Origin: Paramyrothecium sp. XJ0827
Taxonomy: Eukaryota; Ascomycota; Sordariomycetes; Hypocreales; Stachybotryaceae
Assembly (NCBI GenBank): GCA_020881915.1
Contig: JAJFPB010000004.1
Location: 1,860,001-1,924,000 of the forward strand
DNA: 64,000 nt
Reading direction: 5' to 3'
Made by a program: the position numbers and the translations under genes
The notes under the pieces: generated by a model
Seen by the model: only the letters and a program-made list of their open reading frames with translations
Database searches by the model: none
What the model was told of the DNA's origin: nothing
Shown: piece after piece, positions 22,507-34,643 of the stretch
Layout: each line of letters begins with the position of its first letter
How positions within the stretch are numbered: the first letter of the stretch is position 1

Positions 22507-24012
22507 TTAGAGGTAGATGTAGCAGAAGGGGCCGCTCAGGGTGCTCAGGGCCTCCTCCAGCTTGATGCTGGGAGCGATGACGCCGAGGTTCAGGGGATCC
22601 GACTTGAGGGCCGGGCCGGTGGAGGCGAGCATGTGGTTGCCGCCGGCGATGTCGCGGGCCTGGAAGGGGTGGAGGGCCTGCCAGATCCAGTAGATGCGGT
22701 CGACCATGGCGTGGTGGAGGAAGAAGGTAGGGTCGGTCGGGGAGGAGTAGAGGTCGCTGGCCTCGCCGCCGACGGAGAAGTGGCCGGCGGCGTGCATGCC
22801 GAGGAAGCCGTCGGCGAAGCGGCCCTGGAGCTCGTTCTGGAAGTCGGCGATGCTGCCCGAGGCGGCGCCGAGGGTGATGTTGAAGAGGTTGGCGGCAGTC
22901 ATCCAGCGGCCGGTGGTGTAGGAGGTCAGGTCGCGGCGGAGGCAGCGGGGGTTGTAGCTGAGGGGGCCGTTGGGGTTGGCCTTCAAGCCGTCCATGCCGG
23001 GCCGGACGGGACCGATGTTGACGACCATGCTAGAGCGGGGGGTCAGTTTTCTTTCCTTTTCTTTTCTTCTCTTTTCACCCTTCGGTTCCCCACGGGAAGA
23101 AGACCAAGTCTGTACTTACTCCTTGAACGGACCGCTCTCGACGCAGCCGCCACCGTTGCCGGAGGGCAGGGGGATTCTGCCGCCGCCGCCGATGCTGCCG
23201 TTGTGCTCGAAGAAGGCGCCGTCTCCGCTGATGCTGGTCTCGCTGCCGTCGAAGACGGGAGAGTTCAGGAGGTCATCGGCGTGGTCGAACCAGTTCCAGT
23301 ACTAGAGTGGGAGATTAGCGTGGTTCTCGGCTGGCAAAGCTTGCCTGTCCATGTCTCGACAAGGTCTGGGAGAGGAGGGCAGTAACTTACAGGCTGGGCG
23401 CCCTTGTAGCCGCATTCTTGCTCGAGAGCGGTCTCGTAGGCCCAGGTGAAGTAACGGTGCCAGGTCAGGAAATTGCCCTGTTGTCCGTGTTAGTCGGCGA
23501 CGGCGCCAATCATCCTCGGCCGCCGATCCCACTTACAGTTCCGTGGATCGTAGGAGTCAGATCGATGTGGATCGCGACGAAATCGTCGTATCGCGTGCGG
23601 GCGCCGGGGGCCCACTTCGGATCCGACTTGGAGGGGAGCTTCTGCAGGCACTTGACGGCCTCGATGTAGTCCTTGCGATCCTTGGCGCACAGGTGACCCC
23701 TAGAAGTGCGCATGTCAGCCGCGACGCCTCCACGTGGATGAGAGGTTTGCGCCAAAGAGCTAGCAGCCCCGCGGCAACGTGGGCGGCGGGCACTCACCAG
23801 TCCTTGCGAATGCGCGCATTGAAGATTGAGCAGCCGTTGACGAAGCGCTTGTCATTTTGGGCCTCGGTCTCGGCAGCCTCGAGCGTGTCGATGGCCTGCT
23901 GGTTGAGGCTGGTGAGCAGAGCCAGGACGTCATCTGTGGGCTGGTCCGGGACTTGCGCCGCGGTGGCGGTCGCGCAGACGCCGAGGGCAACGAGAAGGCT
24001 GGAAGATCTCAT
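22507..24012 (-). CDS. Secreted short-type tyrosinase / catechol oxidase
   Basis: Model: complement(join(22507..23029, 23120..23301, 23391..23477, 23537..23699, 23798..24012)), 389 aa. A type-3 dicopper enzyme that oxidises phenols to quinones. Residues 1-19 form a signal peptide. The CuA site has His116 (AIHID), His124 (IHGT) and His133 (LTWHRYFTWAYE). The CuB site has His295 and His299 (GMHAAGHF) and His322 (FFLHHAMVDRIYWIWQ). All four introns have clear GT-AG ends (60-98 nt) and junctions restore conserved residues. The protein ends at YIYL, the Tyr motif that closes the core domain, so the C-terminal shielding domain of melanin-type tyrosinases is absent. This matches the short secreted class known from Aspergillus oryzae catechol oxidase. 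Asn266 (NIT) is a likely glycosylation site. Confidence 0.93.
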
Positions 24013-26108
24013 GGTTCCTAACAGGCAATGGACACTTTGAGAGACCGACTGATGACACGTCCCGAGACTGAGCGAAGCTGGTCGAGAAGGGGAGGAGTTG
24101 TGAGGCTCGAGGTATTGCAGGTCAACGCTGGAGAGGAGAAGAGAACCGGATCTGTCAAAGGGACAATACCTGCTCGATATATAGCAAGCCGCGGGAACGA
24201 ACGAGAATCCTACAAGGGAACGCTAAGAGATATGGTGGACACTGATTTCGACCATGCCAAAGCTGAAGTCTGCGGCAGGCAAGGCAACGGAAACGGGGGC
24301 AGCGATATGGGCCGTTGTGGGAAGACCAAGCAAATAGTCTCAGGGAACTAAAGCGAGTTAAGCATCAGCTCGAGAAGGAGACCCACGATAAGCAGGCGGC
24401 GAAGCCACAATCATGAGTCGAACGGTTCGAAAACGGGGATGGGGGATGTGCTTGACAGCCTCGAGCAGGACCAACCGCGGGAGGGGCGCAATCTAGGACC
24501 AACGACAAGACGGGCAGAACATCCTGAGGGGAAATAACAGATGGGCCCATATCTGCCTATTCTAAGGCAAATAGTCCCATGAACCCGGATCTTCGGGGTC
24601 ACCATGGGAGGGTCCAAGTCAGTTACCAGGGAACCACATGGACTCATGCAAAGAAAAGAGAAAAAAAAGCAGATGGACCTGGGGGCATGGCATCGTCCCT
24701 CCAGCTGGAACCCGCCGAGAGCCACGCAACGTCGCCCTGCATGCACGTCCGGACAAGCGTCCACAGCCTCGGGCAACAAATCCCTGCGGACAAGAGGGAT
24801 GCCCCTCCCCAAGGGGAAGCGTATGGATCTCGGGGTGGGACAGACGAGGTGGACGAGGTGGAGGCGGTGGAGGAACCGCGAAACTCCAGCAACTTGTTGG
24901 CCCATGGACTGACGATGATGGGCTCTCGGCGGATGCGGCGGCCCCTCTCTCGTGTGAATGCCTGCTCCTAAATCATGTACGGCACTGATTGAGTGGCTGC
25001 GATGGAGACGTATTTGGCTGCAACGGCACTGCAAGCCCCATACGAAATGCGGAGCACGGACAAGGGGCCCCGGCTCGGCGGCACCTCTTTGGTCGGCCAC
25101 AGGGTCGCATCCTGGCATCTGCCGGGACTGACCTCGTTTTCATCTTCCCGCGAAAGGCTCCACACCTCCAATTCGTCCGGGTCCCGTTGCAAGCCCCCGT
25201 TTCGGTGTGTGGCTGCCGGATCCCTGCGAACCCTCGACGCAACCGGGACATCCACGGGAGACGGCAACCGAGGAGGCGAATCACACACAAAGCCGACCGC
25301 AGATGGGGCGGCCTTTTCTTTTTCTTTTTCTTTCTTGCCTTTGGGGCTTCCCAGTGTTTTCTCTCCCTCCCCCCCTGGGTCTTGTCCCGAAGGCATGGGT
25401 GCCATGAGGCAACGAAGGAATCCCGTTGACGAGAGATGCACGTGTACAGTCCTGCAGGGCAGGGGGAGAAGCCAATCTCCTCGGTACCGGTGACGAGGGC
25501 CGGCGGGGGCTCTCGAGATGCGTTAGTTTGCAGTAGAGTAGACAGAATGGACGACTCACCACGAGGCCAGGTCCGGGTTTGAAGGCTGTGTGGGTATTCG
25601 GGCCCTTCACCAGTCCGCGGTGCATGGAACAGAATAGCTTGATTGCAAAAGGCTCTCTCCCCCCTGCATCTCCCTCTTCGCCAAGGCTCTCGCGGAGAGC
25701 CAGAGGACCTCTCCCCAAAGCAGTAGACCAACCCGTCCAAGCTGCCCTGGGCCTTTCCTTGGCCATTCGGTCGCTCCCCTCCGACTTCGAAGCCCTATCT
25801 TTGGTGGAGACGATTCGTCTTTGATGTCAGCCAGGGAAGGGAGAAGGAGAGTATAGAACTCGCAGATCTTGCACCCTATCCGGTTGCAAGTTCTCCAGTT
25901 TGTTTGACCCAAGCGCCGTGTTCTTCGCTCCCGCATCGGTTCCTAGCCCTTGCTCTGGGGCAGCAGATCTTGGAACTTGATTCTGCGAACCGGTGGGTTG
26001 TAGTGATCATCGGCTTTCTCGAAAATCCCCTCATCTTTATCTCACTTTCCACTCGGTGCGATTCCCAACGGGCTGGTTCTCTTCCAGGGAGAGAAAACAG
26101 AAGCCGCC
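24013..26108. promoter_or_regulatory. Long divergent intergenic region, tyrosinase and rhodopsin-domain gene
   Basis: About 2.1 kb between divergent starts. Overlapping open frames on both strands (24.4-25.8 kb, up to 255 codons) have skewed composition but no recognisable domain, and their mutual overlap argues against coding. No operator was identified. Confidence 0.45.
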
Positions 26109-27651
26109 ATGTCTTCCGGAAGCCCGCCTTCGCTGGAGGCGCTCGATCCAAAGTTTGTAGCGGAGAGCAACCTCCCCAGGATTCTGGGTGTTGTCGGTGT
26201 CCTGCACTTCCTCGCCCTGTTCTTTGTCGGAGTGCGGTTATACACGCGAGTCGTTGTCGTCCGGGCACCTCGTAGCGACGACGTGGTTATGGTTCTTGCT
26301 GCGGTATGTCTACTGTTCTCCCAGCACTCCTGGGAGAATATCCCTCGTCTAACATTGGTACGCTTCCTCCAGATGGGAGCGCTAGGCGGATACATCATAT
26401 ATCTTTGCCAGATAAAGTACGGCCTCGGCAGGCACGCGATTCTGAGCGACGACGCAGACCGCATCCAGTTCGCAAAGCTCGGCTACGTTCAGTCCATCGC
26501 AGTCCACATCATCGCGCTGGGGCTTCTCAAGATTTCCCTCGCCCTGTCCTTGCTTCGCTTGAGCCGCACCCGCTGGTACACATGGGCTTTGTGGTCGCTG
26601 ATCGGTAAGTGGGTGACTTGCCGGAGGCTCGAGGCGTGTAACTAACCTTGGTAATTCTCTAGCTTTCGTGGTCGCCTACAGCATTATGGCCTGCTGCACC
26701 TTCTTCTTCCATTGCACTCCATTCAAGGGCAACTGGGACTCAAGTATCTCGCGGAAGTGCTATCCTATCACGCTCTTTGTTACCTTTGCCCTCGTCAATA
26801 CGGGTCAGTCTCAACACATTACTCAAAGTTGGATGCCTTCACAAGCTAACCTTGACTCACAGGATTCAACATATTTACCGATATCGTTTGCGCCACTTTG
26901 CCGGTTCCCATCATCTGGACGCTCAAGATGAAATTGCGAACGCGAATTTATCTAATTGTTATTCTGAGCCTGGGTTACTTGTAAGTCCGCTGGATATACC
27001 TGCACATGATTAAGATAACATGGATGCTGATGCAAGTTGTCAGTGCTGTTGCCATGGGCGGAGTCAAGGCTTACTATCAAATCGCACAACCCCGACGCTC
27101 AGACGCGCAATTGTAAGGCAAACAACCAGAGTAGATAACCGGAACAACGCTAACATATGACGACAAGTGATCAATGGATCCAATTCTATGCTTGGTGAGT
27201 TTCCTTCCACGCCAATAGAGACTCCATAGTGTCGAAGACAAGTACACGAACTAACTGTCCTTGCAGTCTTCAACTGAACCTGGGCATCATTGCTGCTTGC
27301 GCCCCGACACTCAAGCCCTTGGTGGGCCATGCGCTCAAACTCTCGAGTCGCGACAAGTACTACGGTGAATACTACGGCAACAACCATTCCCGGCAGTCTC
27401 GGGCAATTCCCCTTCGCTCCGCCGGCATGTCACGAACGGACCGGGGCTTCGACGACCTAGACTTCGAGCTGAGCAGCCAGCCGTACGGCAACAAGACGAA
27501 CCGGGTGCAGACGACGGTGGAGGGAGGGCCCGATTCCGAGGGCGTCTACGAGAAGACTCAGCTTGAGCGGTCCGGCAGCGAGGAGATGATCCTGCAGGGC
27601 GGGGACTCGAAGCGCATCGTCCGGACGACGGAGATTGAAGTGCGTGGATGA
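26109..27651 (+). CDS. Fungal rhodopsin-domain 7-TM integral membrane protein
   Basis: Model: join(26109..26303, 26373..26604, 26663..26803, 26863..26980, 27044..27112, 27168..27194, 27267..27651), 388 aa. It belongs to the large Pezizomycotina family of seven-helix proteins (fungal rhodopsin domain, PTH11-related); no CFEM domain is present. Seven hydrophobic segments are visible, from LGVVGVLHFLALFFVGVRLY to LNLGIIAACAPTLKPL. Family marks include RSDDVVMVLAA, FHCTPF and TDIVCATLPVPIIW. A hydrophilic tail of about 110 residues rich in S, R and E follows. Seven exons, one only 27 nt (27168-27194, about nine residues), were joined by canonical splice sites, and the frame closes. Such proteins are proposed receptors, but ligands are mostly unknown. 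Lysine for retinal is not evident, so this is not a light-driven rhodopsin. Confidence 0.88.
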
Positions 27652-30600
27652 GTTAGTTCCCAACCCGTTCGCCCTGCGGAGTATGCGTCGCAACTGTTTC
27701 TCCTGTACAAATCGAGCAATATTACGAACGAATGTAGCGATTAGATGTCATTTCTCGCGGACCCCATATCAAACGACCAAGAGCCACCTAGGGGATATTG
27801 TATCGAGCAAGCGGAGTCGTGATGCCAACGAGCCACAGGTATTTCGACTAGCACAACTTGTTGTAAAATGGCCTCTTCCTCTATCAACTGTATCGCGAGA
27901 CTCCTTGACGGTAGTTGCTCTGATCCCAGCGAGGCAACATGTGCCGATGCAAGGAGCCATATCCCAGTCAGCCGTATCCCAGCCAGCCATGGGTGTTGCG
28001 GCAGTGATGATACGACGAGACGAAACGAGCTCTACAGAGTAGGCCGAGGCGCATTGCTCAAGACTCTGGCAACGGAGCCATATCCCAGAAATGGCAGTTG
28101 TGGCTAGCCCGGCCCACAGATGAGGATGGGGCGGCAGCGTCTTTTAGCCGGTGACGGCGAGAACCAGAGGTGGAGCACAACGACAGGGTCGAGGGACCCT
28201 CCGAGCAAGCCACCCGCTCAGCCATCCGTAGGCGTGCTCCGCTCGGAAGAAATTGTGCTTACATGGCCCAGCGGGCACATCTACCGTAGTATGTATTGGC
28301 TATGCAGGATCCTTGCGCCACCGCTGGCGGAAATGAATTATTTGGTGCGAGGCCTTTGGAGACGTCTTGTGAAGAAGAACCGCCGAACCCCGTCCGAGCC
28401 ACCGGACGGCGTCCTACACGCGGTTCTTCCCTGGACACATGGGCGGTCGCGAGGCAAACCGTTGAAGTTGCAGGGCTGACAAGATGGGAGCGTTGTCTCA
28501 TTCAGGCTTAAGCACGGTAGACCGCCTCAGTAGCTTCACTAGACCAAACTGCCATGTTGGTGCACCTTTCCCTCAGAAATACCAGCCCGAATGCTTGTAA
28601 GGACCAGCTTCGATCGGATAAAGCAGTCTTGCTTTGCGACTGTCCGTCTTCGCGTCCATCCGATGTCATGTGGTGACATACTGATAGCAGAACCTAGGTT
28701 ACACGCATGTTGGGTTGCATGGCGCGGCAAACGCATTGTGCGATTGCCGACGAGGCATGCCCCCTGAGAAATCCCAGTTGCAAGCGACTGAGCTGCCTGA
28801 AGAAAGTTGAATCCAAGGCGGAGCCTTGCCATTCAATTGTTGTGTTGCTATCGATGCAGCTGTGGTATCACAGGAAATGCTCCGCAGCGTTGGGTCTGGA
28901 ACCGTTTCGATCAAAGCGAGAGGAAGGTCATACACATTCCCCTCCCCTTCTCATTTAAAGTGAGGCATCGCCAATATTGCAGGCAGTCTGGGATATCCCG
29001 TTCCTCGCTGTCGGGATTGAGCCTCGGTTCCGAAGACGTCCGGAAATCGCTCAACTCAGTGAGAAGTCGGACGCGACCCGGCATGGCATGCCAGGGTCCT
29101 CTTCTTGTGTGGACCCTATCCACATACAGTATCCACTTGGTTTGTCAATTGCAAACGAGCTTGGCGGTTGGCAGCCCGGGCCAAGGCTTGTCAGTGGAAC
29201 CCAAAGCCAAGGCCCCCTCTGCACTTTGCATTCGGAATCCATTCCAGCTTCTGTGCACTAGCTAATCGTGGAAGTCTCCAATAGCAGTGCAGGGGGGTCC
29301 TGGGTTCTTTACCTGCCAAGAGACTCGCCAAGCTCCACGATTGCCTATTCGGACGTCAGGTCTCAAGCACTAAGACGACAACTCCTATCGTCGACTGTGA
29401 CCGCGATGCTTAGACCATTGGGGTGAAGTAGTCGTGCGCTGATGAGAAACGGCTGCAACCGTGCGCCCGAGGTAAACATTTCTTCGCGATGGCCGCTACA
29501 ATAAAGTGGATCGAATCCGGGGTAAGGTTTGAGCCTCGGCCGGATCGAAGATCGACAAACAGAGTGCCTTCTACATGAATTCGAGAAGGCATGGTATGCG
29601 AGCGGCCGATCACTCTTTTAGAATTTGTTCACCTCGGCGACAGCTCCGTCGGCGATGAGAAGAAGGTTGCAGGCAAAGTCACTCCGCAAAGCGAAATGTC
29701 TCGGAAACGTTGCTGATGGGGGGCCGCCGGAAGTAGAACCTCGTTCGTCCGAGAGGCCCGACGATGGATGCTAAGACGAGAACGGCTTCTGCCATAGTTT
29801 AATCGGACCTCGTGACTGAGAAGCCTCCGCCACTCGCGTTTTGCTCGCGAACTCAAAGCCGCAGAAATGGCGACGGCCGCCGATTGAGAGTGGAAGGGTA
29901 AGGCCGATGAGGCGAAACCGCTGATGAGGGCAGAGAGGAGACAGAACGGCGATGACGGACAACTGGTAACGATCGCTGAAGCTTCTGAAAAGTCCAACAT
30001 CGCTGCTTGGCGCACGATCAAGTCAAAAGGCCGAAAGCTACTACTGTCGAATCTCGAGTCCCATTGTCAATCGCCGGGGTCAACGGGGCTCACGACTTCT
30101 CCCTCCAGGGCCGTCGGCGAGAGCTCGAGCTCGAGCTGCTCGCTCCGGCATGGTATCAAAGCGGCACGGCGCCATTGGTTAAACGAGTGCGACCACACCA
30201 CCAAATGCGCTGAATGGGATTGATGGCTGAAAAATGGCTGCCAACCGAAAGCAGTGCCGGTACTTGATAGCGACCGCTACGTCATCCCGCGTGCCGGGAG
30301 GGGGTGACGGTTGGCTGTATCGCAGGACCAACCCGTTGCTTATTTGCTTCTCGTTTCCTACCGCTCCTCCGCATAATGGTGCTGGATGAGCTGACGGATG
30401 CGGTGGGCCAACGTGTCGGCATGGGGCGCCTCGCACAGGAGTCGAACCGTTCGAACCTTGGGGATGCTCTGGTATGCGGTGGGGACCCATGCGGACAACG
30501 GCTTTTGCCATGTGTGTATGATGTATGATACTGGTACTTGTGCCGTGTGTCTCGGGGGTAAAAGCCATCATTTCTGATCTGCGCCGCGCGCCGGGCGTTC

Positions 30601-32119
30601 CCAGGTGCCATTGTCCCAGTTGCCGCGGAGCTCTTCCCTGCTGAAAAGAAAGCGATGGGCCGTGTGATTGTCACGCCAGAGGGATCTCACCGCGTGCGAC
30701 GCCGATTGCGCCAGCCACGGCACGCAGCCCTTGCCCTTGCCCTTGACCAACCTCGCCGAACCCCGCCGCTCGCTAGGTGTTGCTTACGCCCTTGCGTGCA
30801 GCACAGAGCGAGTTGGCTCATATTGCACAGGCGGACGGGTGCGAGGAGAAGCAAATGGCGACAGGCGGCACGAGCAGGGTGGCCCCATGTTCGTCGAGCC
30901 AAGGGCACAAGCAATATTGCAAACTGGTGGGCGCCTGGGCCTTCGGTATTATCGGAAACATGCATGCTTGCTGCAGCAGCAATCAAGCCTCGCTCTAGGC
31001 AGCCGTATTCTTAAACCTTCGTGACCAGGCATGCTTGATGCAACGTCGACTGGATTGGGCGCTCTCTGGCCCCAACGGCGACTGATTGGACGGGCGACGA
31101 TGCCCCATGCGATGACGACCCTCCTTTTTCTCCCCCGTTTCCAGTATGGTCGGCTCTTGCAATGCAGTCCTGTGCAGTACAAAGAGTAACAAGGGGGGGA
31201 GAAATAAGAATGGCAGAGGAGGGATGGGGGGGATCACAAGATCATCGCCAAGCCGGCTATTGGCCAATCCCCCGATGCCCCACCGTCTTCCCCAGACGGG
31301 AAACACAGCAAAAGCCACCAAGGAAGCTTGTTGCTTCTGCGATGCGACCACATCTGCATTACACACCCTGGCCTGGGACTTTTTACCGAGTCTCTCTCTG
31401 TATCTGTGCTGTCAGATCAGAACTCGCAAGGTAGTTGAGTACTTCATCGGCCTCGGCGGCGGATCCCCATGTCTGATAGAGCCATGGCCGCTCTCCTCGC
31501 GACTTACACCGGCATGCTCCGGCCTCGTCACTAACACGTCTCTGGTTCTTCTCTCCGTCACCGCTTGTCACTCTTCTCACCATCGAGGGAGAGGGGAAAG
31601 GGCTTCCATCTTGTTCACATGCAACCTGCGACCCACGCCCCTCCCCGCTGGATCTTTCTCTTCTCCCATCTATACTGCAGCCGGCCAGGTATTGACAATG
31701 AGTGACACGGCGAGGATCTGCATCCTGCTCGGCCCATCCACACGCCTATCGCACTAGCTTGGGACCCTGCACAGCCATGTAGCATCACGGACCCGACCTC
31801 CTCGCGAGGCGAGGTACCTAGCGTAGCTCAATGCCTTTCCATGCTCTGCCTCTGTGCAACCGGGCGCGGCGAGTTGGGCAACGAAGCTGCCCTCATGCCA
31901 TGCCGTACAACACAACTTATCTACCCCTCATCCTCCCGCATTTCCTCGTCCCTTTCCTTCTTGCTCCCCTCTTCTCAGCGTGCATCTAGCTCCTCATATC
32001 CAGCCTGTCCTTGCGTGGGTGCCGTAGCTCAAGTATTACCATTGTCCATTGTGACGCATACCCTCCCCTTCGGCCTACCTTTCTAGCTCCCCAGGTCACT
32101 ACATAGACACCTCGCCAAC
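27652..32119. other. Gene-poor interval upstream of the MFS sugar transporter
   Basis: About 4.5 kb with no supported gene. Several open frames of 100-200 codons overlap antisense to one another and have no recognisable motifs. The last 250 bases are CT-rich and probably form the promoter and leader of the transporter gene. Confidence 0.5.
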
Positions 32120-34643
32120 ATGTCCTCGTCGGAGGAGAAGCCTGTCTTAGACGACAGCGGCAACATGTATGTCCAAGATGCCTCTTCTCCACAGACCTCA
32201 CTCTCCCTTCAACTGTCTCAACCCCGCAAAATGCGTCCCCCATTGTTTGGACCCCCCCCAGAACTGACGATATCACCTCGCTAGTGCCGCCAAGCATGAA
32301 GATGATGTCAAGAATGAGCCTCGTCGCCCCAGCATCGCGGAGAACCTGAAGAAGAACTTCGAGGGTGAGATCCGCAATCCGCTTGCCGAGATACCGCGCG
32401 AGCAGCTCCTCGAGGATGTCGCCACCTGGCAAAAAGCAAAGGGCCTGCCCGATGACATCTTGCCTCTCCTGAAGAAGGGCGCTCTGGTCGCCCAGAACCC
32501 GGCTCTGTTCGAGTCCTTGGAAGAGATTGATGAAGTCGAGAAGCAGGCTCTGAGGGAGGAGGTCACCAACAGGTGGAAACACCCATGGCCTCTCTACTAC
32601 ACCATTATCCTCAACTCCATTGCCGCTGCTATCCAGGGTTGGGATCAAGTCAGTATTCCATGCTTGCGCCATTGACAAGCGCATTGGGAATGGCGAGGAA
32701 TTCATGTCTTGCTAACACCATATGCCAGACCGGCTCCAATGGCGCCAACCTGACCTTCCACCATGCACTCGGCATCCCAGATGCAGCTGGGTCGGCCTGC
32801 GGCCCCGTCGCCAACGAAGGCCTATGTGCCAAGAACAGCTGGATCATCGGATTCGTCAACTCAATTCCGTACATCACAATTGCTTTGTTGTAAGTGACTG
32901 CTGCAGACACGGTTCAATTCACCGAGGCCCAAGAAAATCATGCTGACCGGGCGTCCTCGTCCAGTGCTGGATGGGTCTCTGATCCTTTGAACGATCTGCT
33001 CGGCCGACGCGGTGTCATCTTCATTGCAGCCATTTTCTCACTGCTTGCTCCTTTTGGCATGGCCCTTTCGCAGACATGGGGCCAGCTTGCAGCTTCTCGG
33101 TAAGATTCATCAAGGCGTACGACGAGAGACTGTCCGCTTACAGAGACTGGCAGAATGCTTCTAGGCATTGGTATGGGCTTGAAAGAGGTCACTGTCCCCG
33201 TCTTCTCGGCCGAAAACGCCCCTACAATCATCCGTGGAGGACTTGTCATGTCCTGGCAAGTTTGGACTGCCTTCGGTAAGTCGAGTCTTCTCTGAAAAGG
33301 TATATCCCTAAGTAGCAGTCCAAGCTGACGCACGGCCACACAGGCATCTTCCTGGGAACATGCGCCAACCTGGCTGTCGGCCGAACTGGCTCAATCGCAT
33401 GGCGGTTGCAGTTCGGTTCCGCCTTCATCCCCGCCGTCCCGCTCGTCCTCGGCGTCTATTTCTGCCCAGAGAGTCCGCGTTGGTACCTCAAGAAGAACAA
33501 GCATGTTAGGGCCTGGCACTCACTGCTCAAGCTGAGAAACACCCCGCTTCAGGCGGCCAGGGACCTTTACTACATCGATTGCCTCCTCGCCCAGGAGGAT
33601 GTCCTCGTGCAGGAAACTGGCCTGAAGGCCACGGGCAACATGGTCACCCGCTTCATTGAGCTCTTCACTATCCCTAGAAACCGCCGAGCTACGTGGGCTT
33701 CCGGTATCGTCATGATTGCTCAGCAAATGTGTGGTATGTTGTACTTGAACCACAGCTCTTCCAAACCATTCAGAGAAGCTGACGAAGTGTGATGAAGGCA
33801 TCAACATTATTGCCTTTTACAGCGCTACGATCTTCAAGCAGAGTGGCATCAGTGACTACACTGCTTTATGGGCAAGTTTCGGATTTGGACTGATCAACTT
33901 CCTCTTTGCCTGGCCTGCCGTCTGGACAATCGATACATATGGTCGCCGGACACTGCTGATCTTCACGTTCCCCAACATGTTCTGGACCCTACTTGGTCAG
34001 TATCATGACAGCCGCAGGGCTTTCACAAAGTTTGCTAATAGAGCCCTTGTAGCTGCTGGTCTGTGCTACCTGATTGAACCAGACAATGAGAACAGTACTG
34101 CTCGAATTGCAGCTGTGGCTACCTTTGTCTACCTTTTCGCTGCCTTCTACTCACCAGGTAAGATAGCATGCCACTGCTCCAAGCTGTTTCCAACGAGAAC
34201 TCGGCTGATATTTACTGCCAACAGGTGGTGGCCCTGTGCCCTTCATGTATTCCGCCGAGGTGTTCCCCTTGTCGCATCGTGAGATCGGCATGTCGTGGGC
34301 TGTCGCCACGAACAACTTCTGGGCATCAGTCTTGTCGCTGACGTTCCCGCGCATGTTGATCGCCATGTCAGCAACTGGTGCCTTTGGATTCTATGCAGGC
34401 TTGAACTTGGTCGCGTTGGCGCTCATCTTCTTGTTCGTGCCGGAGACCAAGCAAAAGTCGCTCGAGGAGCTAGACCAAGTCTTTGGTGTTCCTGATCGTA
34501 CGCATGCAAAGTATCAGCTCTCCACGGTGCTACCCTGGTGGACCAAGCGTTATATCTTGCGACAGAAGGATGCAACATGCCCGGATCTATACCACGACGA
34601 GATCGCCGCGCAGCAGGTGCAAGCTAAGAAGGGTGCAGCCTAA
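32120..34643 (+). CDS. MFS sugar/polyol transporter
   Basis: Model: join(32120..32166, 32285..32648, 32729..32889, 32965..33099, 33154..33275, 33344..33733, 33798..33995, 34053..34157, 34225..34643), 646 aa. A major-facilitator sugar porter, most like fungal inositol/polyol-type carriers. The N-terminal cytosolic part is long (about 120 residues, charged, [14 protein letters not shown]). TM1 starts near [20 protein letters not shown]. Signatures: DLLGRRG in the first loop, [15 protein letters not shown] before the central loop, [12 protein letters not shown] in the C half, and [18 protein letters not shown] after TM12. Nine exons with short introns all join in frame; each junction restores conserved helix sequence (for example [17 protein letters not shown]). 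The extracellular loop after TM1 is extended and has Cys and Asn residues. The transported sugar cannot be deduced. Confidence 0.92.

Noticed and set aside
22357..23385. 342-codon plus-strand frame opposite tyrosinase
   Set aside because: Antisense shadow with Gly/Val/Glu bias; the minus strand carries all copper-binding histidines.
24411..25766. Several 100-255 codon frames between tyrosinase and the rhodopsin-domain gene
   Set aside because: They overlap each other on both strands, lack domains and cannot be joined into a convincing spliced gene.
30421..30480. tRNA-like T-arm sequence (GTCGAACC) on the minus strand
   Set aside because: No T stem pairing and no acceptor, D or anticodon arms could be placed around it.
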